Shown: positions 15,208 through 20,725 of the stretch, piece after piece
Layout: the number at the start of each line of letters is the position of its first letter
Position numbering within the stretch: position 1 is the first letter of the stretch
NCBI GenBank assembly: GCA_964419545.1
Contig: CAYQQU010000087.1
Span: forward strand, 1 to 20,725
Origin: CAYQQU01 sp964419545
Lineage (GTDB): Bacteria; Bacteroidota; Bacteroidia; Chitinophagales; Saprospiraceae
Length of the DNA stretch: 20,725 nt
Direction: 5' to 3'
Notes under the pieces: model-generated
Told to the model about the DNA's origin: nothing
Database searches by the model: none
The model's input: only the letters and a program-made list of their open reading frames with translations
Made by a program: the position numbers and the translations under genes

Positions 15208-16524
15208 ATGCTGCGCTTATGGGCCCTTGGCGGCCTTTTGTTCTTGTTGTCCTGTTCTGATCTGTCGGCTCAAAACGAGCAGCCGGAAGGCGCTCCGGGC
15301 CTGATCGACCGCTGGTTGAAGAAGCAGGAAGACTTTAAGTTCAGGACCAATATGATGGTGCAACTGTGGGGGTTGTACTCGACGGATTACGAGATTTTCA
15401 ACGAAGCGACCGGCGGGTACGATGCGGTAGACGATCGCCTGAACATTCAGCTGCGGCGGGCGCGGCTCGTCTTCCGCGGCGAACCGTACGAGCGGCTGCG
15501 CTATACGCTGATTTTCTTTTACGACCTGGCGGGGCGCGACCTGCTGGCGTCGGGGGTTGGCGGAACGAACCCGGCGCAGCCCGACCTCGGCGTCTGGGAT
15601 GCTTTCTTTCAGTACCAGCTCAGGAAAGGAAGCAAAGCCTTTTATCTTACCGGCGGCTGGTTTCGTCCGCAGATTCAGCGGGAAAGCATCACCTCGGGCT
15701 GGTCGACGACCTCTTTCGAGAAGTCGATGTCTCAGAACTACGTGCGCCGGCATCTGGTCGGCGCCGGCCCCGGCCGGGCGGCCGGCCTCAACCTGGGCGG
15801 GCTCTGGCAGGGAGAAAAGATCGGCCTCAACTACAACGTCGGTTTGTTCAACCCGCTCACCACCGCCTTTTCCGGAGGTTCGGTCGGAAAGGAGTTCGCT
15901 CCGCTGCTGGCCGCCCGCACGGTGCTCTACCTGGGCGACCCCGAGATGGAGCGTTACCGCATCGGCTACGAAACGAATTTCTACAGCGAACGCAAGGGCC
16001 TGTCGCTCGATTTTAATATCGCTCACCAGGGCCAGACGGACCTCTTTAACGCTTCCTTCGTCTTCGGCCCCGGCATGTTGCTCAACTGGGGCCACCTCAA
16101 CCTCGACGGGGAATGGCTGTTTATGACCCGCTCCGGCGACCGGCCGGACGGCGACGGCGGGTCCGAATTCGATTATGCTTCCAATTCCGGCCACCTGCGC
16201 CTGGGGTACAACATCTGGGTGGGGAAATTCCTGCTGGAACCGGTGGGCATGGTCATGCAATTCAACGGCGGCCTTACGGCCGAAGAACAGGCAAATGCAG
16301 CGCTGGTCGGCGCTTTTTCCGGGGAAGAGCGCACTTACGACCTGGGGGTCAACCTCTATCTCGACCGGCGCAAGCTCAAGCTGATGCTGCATTACACCTG
16401 GCGCGAAGGCAATGCCGGCGAGGCCGGCGCGGGCGCCCGGGTCAATCAGTTTTTCAGCCAGAGCGGCGTGGGCGCCATCCGCCGCGGCAACTGGCTCGGA
16501 CTGGGTATGAACGCTATTTTTTAG
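15208..16524 (+). CDS. Outer-membrane porin, Porin O/P (phosphate-selective type) family
   Basis: 438 residues. An N-terminal signal (1-22, hydrophobic, cleavage likely after SAQ; a LLSC near C16 could alternatively be read as a lipobox). A short helical stretch (about 30-45) precedes a long run of alternating, amphipathic beta-strands rich in aromatic and Arg residues (for example LNIQLRRARLVFRGE, about 78-92) and the chain ends in phenylalanine (NAIF), as in outer-membrane barrels. Bacteroidota homologues are often next to transporters; the phosphate specificity in the family name is not a prediction. Lying 92 bases after the YeeE/YedE pair on the same strand, it could admit thiosulfate or a related anion to the periplasm. 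Confidence 0.85.
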   Translation: MLRLWALGGLLFLLSCSDLSAQNEQPEGAPGLIDRWLKKQEDFKFRTNMMVQLWGLYSTDYEIFNEATGGYDAVDDRLNIQLRRARLVFRGEPYERLRYTLIFFYDLAGRDLLASGVGGTNPAQPDLGVWDAFFQYQLRKGSKAFYLTGGWFRPQIQRESITSGWSTTSFEKSMSQNYVRRHLVGAGPGRAAGLNLGGLWQGEKIGLNYNVGLFNPLTTAFSGGSVGKEFAPLLAARTVLYLGDPEMERYRIGYETNFYSERKGLSLDFNIAHQGQTDLFNASFVFGPGMLLNWGHLNLDGEWLFMTRSGDRPDGDGGSEFDYASNSGHLRLGYNIWVGKFLLEPVGMVMQFNGGLTAEEQANAALVGAFSGEERTYDLGVNLYLDRRKLKLMLHYTWREGNAGEAGAGARVNQFFSQSGVGAIRRGNWLGLGMNAIF

Positions 16525-16620
16525 AAAATCATCTACCTGCCGGCGAGCTTTTAGATCAGGAGAGTAGCACCGCGGCAAGTTTGTATATATCTTTAATCCG
16601 GGTTAAAAAACTAACAGTCT

Positions 16621-17673
16621 GTGAATTACTGGGAAATTTTTGTCGACAGTTACCGGGGTTACGCCCAATATCTGTGGTTCGAAATCACGCACCCCGGCTG
16701 GTACAACTATTTCTACTGGCTGCTCCTCGTGTCCGGGTTCTTTTTCCTGCTGGAAGTGATGACGCCCTGGCGCAAAGACCAGCCCCGGTTCCGCCAGGAT
16801 TTCTGGCTGGATTTCTTCTACATGTTCTTCAACTTTTTCCTTTTCTCACTCATCATTTACAACGCGGCGTCCGACGTGGTGGTCAACCTGTTCAACGACC
16901 TTATCCTTTCGGTGACGGGCTTCGACCTGCAGTCGGCCAATCCGCTGAACGGCGCTCCCCTCTGGTCGATCCTGCTGATCGGCTTTTTGGTGCGCGACTT
17001 CGTGCAGTGGTGGGTGCATCGGTTACTGCACCGCTCCGACTGGCTGTGGGAATTTCACAAGGTGCACCATTCCGTGCAGCAGATGGGGTTTGCCGCGCAC
17101 CTGCGGTACCACTGGATGGAGAACGTCGTCTATCGCACCCTGGAGTACATCCCGCTGGCGCTGCTCGGCATCGGGTTGTACGACTTTTTCATCATCCACA
17201 TCTTCACCCTGGCGGTCGGGCATTACAATCACTCCAATATCACGGTCCCGGGCTACGTCACCGGCGGCGTGCTGGGGGGCTTGCTCGGCCTGGTGCTCGC
17301 CACCGGTGGTTTTGGGGTCAGCCTGTTGAACGATCCCTCCCTGTTGCAGCAACTGCTCGTGGCAGGAGGCGGCATCGCTTTCGGATCGCTGGTGCTGGGC
17401 CCGGTGATGAAGGTGGTTTTCAACAGTCCGGAAATGCATATCTGGCACCACTCCTACAACCTGCCGGAGGAACGGCGCTACGGCGTCAATTTCGGACTTA
17501 CCCTCGCGCTTTGGGATTACCTCTTCCGCACAGCTTACCTCCCGCATGACGGCCGGGATATCCGGCTGGGGTTTCCCGGGGTCGAAGCATTTCCGAAAGA
17601 TTTTATCCACCAAAACCTGCACGGCTTCGGCAAGGCGGAAAAAGAGGAACGGGTGGCGAAGTCAGCCCGATAG
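16621..17673 (+). CDS. Fatty acid hydroxylase superfamily protein (sterol desaturase-like)
   Basis: 350 residues from a GTG at 16621; this start gives an N-terminus (NYWEIF, YGxxxYL pattern) usual for the family and no ATG lies nearby upstream. Several membrane helices (about 31-48, 63-84, 113-125, 177-200, 217-228, 243-262). The di-iron histidine boxes are H133-x3-H137 (HRLLH), H146-x2-H149-H150 (HKVHH) and H273-x2-H276-H277 (HIWHH), with extra H201/H204 (HYNHSN). Integral membrane oxygenase acting on a lipid, sterol, hopanoid or carotenoid; the substrate is not predictable. Its stop overlaps the end of the opposing gene by 12 bases. Confidence 0.92.
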   Translation: MNYWEIFVDSYRGYAQYLWFEITHPGWYNYFYWLLLVSGFFFLLEVMTPWRKDQPRFRQDFWLDFFYMFFNFFLFSLIIYNAASDVVVNLFNDLILSVTGFDLQSANPLNGAPLWSILLIGFLVRDFVQWWVHRLLHRSDWLWEFHKVHHSVQQMGFAAHLRYHWMENVVYRTLEYIPLALLGIGLYDFFIIHIFTLAVGHYNHSNITVPGYVTGGVLGGLLGLVLATGGFGVSLLNDPSLLQQLLVAGGGIAFGSLVLGPVMKVVFNSPEMHIWHHSYNLPEERRYGVNFGLTLALWDYLFRTAYLPHDGRDIRLGFPGVEAFPKDFIHQNLHGFGKAEKEERVAKSAR

Positions 17674-19278
17674 ATCGGTGGCTTTCTGGATGGCCCAGAG
17701 GGGGAGGACGTCGGTGATGAAGTCGCCTTTATTTCGCGTCAGTTTATCCCGCAGCCTGATGAAGTCTTCCCGGTTTTGAGCCTCTGTATTGGTGAAGGAA
17801 GCGAGCAGGGTGGCGAGGAGGGCCTGTGCGTCCTGGATCAGGTACGCCTGGTTCTGTCTGATATCCAGGGTGGTCAGTTTGGCGATCAGCCGGCCGATCT
17901 TTTCATGGATCAGGGCCTGTTGTTCCCGATGGGGCGTGCTTTCGAAGAGCAAGAGGACCTCGAGCACTTCGGTCTGCAAGAGGATGTCGGCTCTGATCTT
18001 CGAACTGGATATTTTACTATCCAACAGTTTAGCTACGAACAACCTGGCCGTATCGTAGCGTAGGCTGAGGAAATACACCGAAGCGATCAGGGAGTACAAT
18101 GCCATGACGTGATTGAGGGCGGGCGGGTGCGTTTCCAGCGGTTCTTCGATGCGCCGGACGATTTTCAAAGCCGTCGGGTAATCCCGGACGCCGACGTAGT
18201 AGGAGATAAAAACATACAGCAGGTTGAAATAGTCTTTCGAGCTAAAGCCGTCGATGGTGATCTGGTCAATCTCGTCTTCTATGCGAGCAGCGGGTTGGAT
18301 GCCGATGGCTTTTTTGATCTCATCGAGGTAATCCGCAAACAGCCTGAGGTCGCCTACTTCGATACAGATATTGGCCAAAGCCAGCAGGGCCTTCTTGAAC
18401 TGTTCGGGATTGCTGGCTTTTAGTGATTTTTTTTCTTCCAGGATCTCGGGGATGACCGCAGCGTAGCGCGGGATTTTCCTGAAGTCTTCGGGGTATTTTA
18501 CCCGGTCTCGCTTCAGGTAAACAATGATGAAGTGAATCATGCCCAGGCCGACGTGCAGGGGGAGTTCCCTGGCGGCCTCCGGTGATTCGAGTAATCTTTT
18601 GAAAAGAGGAGAGACTTCCTCGATGACGTGATCCGGCACTTTGCCGCGTATCCCGTAGTTGACCATCGTTTCCTGGTCTTTCATCATCTCCAGGACGAGG
18701 GCGATGCGGCGGTATTTTTCATAACAGGCTTCTTCCAGTGCTCTCAGCGTGGCCAATTCCCATCTTTCTCTTCCCGTGATGATCGTCTTGCGTTCGAGTA
18801 GCAGGAACTGCAGTATCTTCAGTTCGCTCATGAATTTTTCCTCTTCCTGCGCTTCTTTTTTAGCCTTTTGAATCAGGCGCAGCGCCTGCTGAGTTAATCC
18901 CTTGCGCTGCAGGAGCTGTATATTCTGGATGTAATTGTCCAGCTTGAATTCCGGCTTGTCGGCGTTGACGGCCCGCAGGACATCGAGGATGAAGTCCAGC
19001 AACCGGCTGATGTTCAGTGAGGTGAACAATTTGGGCTGTTGACTTTTGGCTTCGCTGATGTGGCTTTTTAGGATGGTGCTGAAATTATTTTTACTGTCGG
19101 CCTCTGTTTTCTTCGGGTTCTCGGCGTCTTTGATGATGGCGGTCAAAAGGAAGTATAGCTGGAAATGCTGTTCAGACGGTTCCTCCGATTTACTGGTTCG
19201 GCTGATCGCGATCGAAATAGACCTCTTCTCGCTCTTGGTAAGCGTTCTCATTAATTCAATCGTGTCATCTATTATCAT
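17662..19278 (-). CDS. Helical, TPR-like protein of unknown function
   Basis: 538 residues, predicted soluble and almost entirely alpha-helical. It has no signal peptide or membrane helix. The start LTKSEKR resembles a motif at the beginning of a family of Bacteroidota proteins of unknown function with TPR-like repeats; a charged lysine/glutamate-rich segment (about 137-152) may be a coiled coil. No catalytic motif seen. It converges on the hydroxylase gene and overlaps its last 12 bases. A scaffold or regulatory role would fit the fold but is unsupported. Confidence 0.8.
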   Translation of the reverse strand: MIIDDTIELMRTLTKSEKRSISIAISRTSKSEEPSEQHFQLYFLLTAIIKDAENPKKTEADSKNNFSTILKSHISEAKSQQPKLFTSLNISRLLDFILDVLRAVNADKPEFKLDNYIQNIQLLQRKGLTQQALRLIQKAKKEAQEEEKFMSELKILQFLLLERKTIITGRERWELATLRALEEACYEKYRRIALVLEMMKDQETMVNYGIRGKVPDHVIEEVSPLFKRLLESPEAARELPLHVGLGMIHFIIVYLKRDRVKYPEDFRKIPRYAAVIPEILEEKKSLKASNPEQFKKALLALANICIEVGDLRLFADYLDEIKKAIGIQPAARIEDEIDQITIDGFSSKDYFNLLYVFISYYVGVRDYPTALKIVRRIEEPLETHPPALNHVMALYSLIASVYFLSLRYDTARLFVAKLLDSKISSSKIRADILLQTEVLEVLLLFESTPHREQQALIHEKIGRLIAKLTTLDIRQNQAYLIQDAQALLATLLASFTNTEAQNREDFIRLRDKLTRNKGDFITDVLPLWAIQKATDLSG

Positions 19279-20003
19279 GGCCTGATTTTTTCACGGTATA
19301 TGCTGCTGTTCATCCATCAGGAGCATTCCGGAGCTTGCTCCGGCTGCAAATCAGATGCTTAAAATAGTTTACTTTTTGCGGAGTAGGGACGGGTTGAGGG
19401 ACGCGGAGGTAGATATTTGGGCTGCAAATCCAGAAGTCGCCGTCATTTTTTAGTTTTTAAGAAATCTGACTAAAAGTTTTTTTTGAAATTTTCAAAATGC
19501 CCGAAGGAGCGGAAAGGGGAAATCTCCGAAATTGCGGGAAATTTAGTGTTTTTTATCCTTTTGCTGATGGTTTTGTACTGGTCACGAAATAAAGGACGAG
19601 TTCTTTTTAAAGTTAGAGTTTTATTTTTTTTGTAAAAAAATAGATTAGATTTTTTCTTTTCAGGAAAAATGGCCTATTTTTAAATTCAGAAAATAATTTT
19701 GAATTTTTCTCCCCCAATTTGCAATCGCGCTGAACTCACGAAGTTTTGTTCTGGAACAGAACGCACTTCTAAACGCGCTCTCTCTTAAAAAAGCTTTTTG
19801 CAAGAAAGGAAAACTCGTTGGTATTGTTGTGTTTGCGCATGACAATATACTTGTTTTTCCTTTCTCATGCAAATGGCTTTGTTTTTAAAAATAAATATTT
19901 TTTGTAAAAAAATTAAAATTAGTTTTTTTGAGTTTAAATTTTTGCGTCCCGTCGCTTCCGGCCGGCCAGGAATCAATAGTAAACGTCCGAAAAAAGGAAA
20001 GAA
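19279..20003. other. 725-bp AT-rich gene-free spacer
   Basis: No credible gene on either strand. From about 19440 to 19960 the base composition is strongly AT-rich with many runs of five or more T or A, unlike the GC-rich genes to the left. It contains a small hairpin at 19328-19343 (ccggagc/gctccgg), a 15-bp dyad at 19748-19762 (gttctg gaa cagaac) and a longer imperfect hairpin at 19796-19873. Promoters for the flanking divergent genes (19278 on minus, 20004 on plus) must lie here. Confidence 0.7.
19796..19873. repeat. Imperfect long hairpin in AT-rich spacer
   Basis: The left arm 19796-19813 (tttgcaagaaaggaaaa core) pairs with 19854-19873 with two unpaired bases in the right arm. An inner pair, gtattgt near 19831-19837 with acaatatac near 19842-19850, extends the dyad. 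The overall span is about 78 bases. It may be an RNA structure, an operator or an inactive mobile-element remnant; nothing distinguishes these here. Confidence 0.45.
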
Positions 20004-20450
20004 ATGAATGAAGCAATAATTATCACAGAAGCCCAACGGTTAAGCATAGTCATTGACGAAATAATTTTCCTCCGCACATCATCGGGAGTTACGCCCAGAT
20101 CAACGGAACAGGCCATCGTCATCGACGATATCGTCTTCCTGCGTTTGTCGGAAGGGGATCGCATTCCTCTGCGCCCGGCAGATATCATAAAAGGGAATAA
20201 TGAAATTAGATATACTTTAAATCCGGATCCATTTAACCGTACGTCTAATCCTCAGAAACTAATTCTTATTGATCCGAGCGAAAGCTATGTTGAGTTGGGA
20301 GCTGATTCGCTCATAGTGCGCAATTGGATCGATGATAACGGCGAGAATAGAAAGCAATTATCGGTATATAACTTCAGCGAGCTCGACTTTTTAATGCTGG
20401 CAAAAGATGAAGCATCCGGTAAATTGTTGATCCACCTCTATCAAATGTAA
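20004..20450 (+). CDS. Small protein of unknown function with internal repeat
   Basis: 148 residues, acidic, with no signal peptide or membrane helix. Residues about 11-28 and 35-51 are copies of one another (IVID-[ED]-I-[IV]-FLR core), offset by 23 residues. The remainder is mixed alpha/beta with no motif I recognise. An AGGAA stretch lies 6 bases before the ATG, which may help as a ribosome site although Bacteroidota often do not use one. Base composition is lower in GC than the genes to the left. It stands alone beside the right terminal repeat. A minus-strand frame over its start is an antisense shadow. Confidence 0.65.
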   Translation: MNEAIIITEAQRLSIVIDEIIFLRTSSGVTPRSTEQAIVIDDIVFLRLSEGDRIPLRPADIIKGNNEIRYTLNPDPFNRTSNPQKLILIDPSESYVELGADSLIVRNWIDDNGENRKQLSVYNFSELDFLMLAKDEASGKLLIHLYQM

Positions 20451-20467
20451 GTTAAGATGATTACATC

Positions 20468-20495
20468 GAAGGAGGGCCGGCGGTGGTTCTCCTTC
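20468..20495 (+). terminator. Weak terminator-like hairpin
   Basis: The 7-base arms gaaggag (20468-20474) and ctccttc (20489-20495) enclose a 14-base loop, 18 bases after the stop of the orphan gene. Only a short ctttat follows, so termination strength is doubtful. Confidence 0.4.
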
Positions 20496-20587
20496 CTTTA
20501 TCGACAGATATTGTTGTAATCAGTTCGATACCGCTTCCGGGAATAGATTGCCGGGTAATTTCAAAAGACCGAATGTTACTTCTACCG

Positions 20588-20653
20588 GGACAATAGTTTT
20601 AGGCGTTCCAACCGGCTCTGGCTGTTGTTGGCGATTCCGAAAAACTATTGTCC
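20588..20653. repeat. 13-bp perfect inverted repeat with 40-bp loop
   Basis: ggacaatagtttt at 20588-20600 pairs perfectly with aaaactattgtcc at 20641-20653. The right arm is followed by eight or nine T residues, so on the plus strand it could act as a long-loop terminator. It lies 21 bases inside the right terminal repeat. Confidence 0.6.
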
Positions 20654-20674
20654 ATTTTTTTTCCGGCTTCCCTC

Positions 20675-20725
20675 AGAGCTTGTTTGGAGGTAGTCATTTT
20701 GGCTGCAAAACCCAGCTTTTGGAAC
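20675..20725 (-). repeat. Right copy of 51-bp terminal inverted repeat
   Basis: Exact reverse complement of positions 1-51, with identity ending at 20674. Between the two copies lies the whole window. No direct target duplication can be tested because both copies are at the edge. Confidence 0.9.

Noticed and set aside
15217..17549. Long open frames on both strands over the porin and the hydroxylase (15217-16578 minus, 16113-17549 plus)
   Set aside because: They conflict with the signal peptide and barrel pattern of the porin and the His boxes of the hydroxylase.
1..20725. Composite or cargo transposon defined by the terminal repeats
   Set aside because: There is no transposase, integrase or resolvase inside, contents are ordinary metabolic genes, and the repeats coincide with the window ends as expected for an assembly break.

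Overview
The window looks like chromosomal DNA of a Bacteroidota bacterium, tentatively a Saprospiria/Lewinella-type lineage. This rests on gene content (DUF6265-type lipoprotein, DinB/YfiT proteins, Porin O/P, a YeeE/YedE plus DUF6691 pair, a sterol-desaturase-like hydroxylase), on the general lack of Shine-Dalgarno sequences, and on candidate Bacteroidota promoter elements (TTTG-N20-TAnnTTTG type). Genes are GC-rich; the last 1.4 kb is much more AT-rich. No tRNA, rRNA, CRISPR array, integrase or transposase was seen. A perfect 51-bp inverted repeat forms the two ends of the window (1-51 and 20675-20725). The simplest reading is a contig that stops in a dispersed repeat on both sides.

Layout. 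(1) 189-4696, plus strand: a two-gene molybdoenzyme operon, a four-cluster ferredoxin fused to an NrfD/PsrC-type membrane anchor, followed by a 951-residue molybdopterin catalytic subunit without a Tat signal. (2) 4786-9686, minus strand: a DinB / lipoprotein / DinB operon, a three-gene operon (membrane-anchored protein, cupin, secreted protein), an RraA-like protein and a CorA-type Mg transporter. (3) 9687-10211: a gene-free stretch with nested inverted repeats. (4) 10212-11651, plus: a carotenoid oxygenase, converging at a heptamer-repeat hairpin on 11718-13370, minus: a cysteine-dioxygenase-like cupin fused to a SAM methyltransferase. (5) 13627-17673, plus: thioredoxin, a split YeeE/YedE transporter pair, a Porin O/P protein and a di-iron fatty acid hydroxylase/sterol desaturase. 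(6) 17662-19278, minus: a helical protein of unknown function. (7) 19279-20725: an AT-rich spacer, a small orphan gene with an internal repeat, and the right terminal repeat.

Working together: several genes point to sulfur chemistry. A porin and YeeE/YedE-type transporter could bring in thiosulfate or another sulfur compound, thioredoxin could pass sulfane sulfur or reduce disulfides, the thiol-dioxygenase-like domain could make a sulfinate (a source of sulfite), and the cytoplasm-facing molybdoenzyme resembles SoeABC-type sulfite dehydrogenases that feed quinone. The individual families are supported by visible motifs. The pathway linking them is inference, and the genes are not in one transcription unit.
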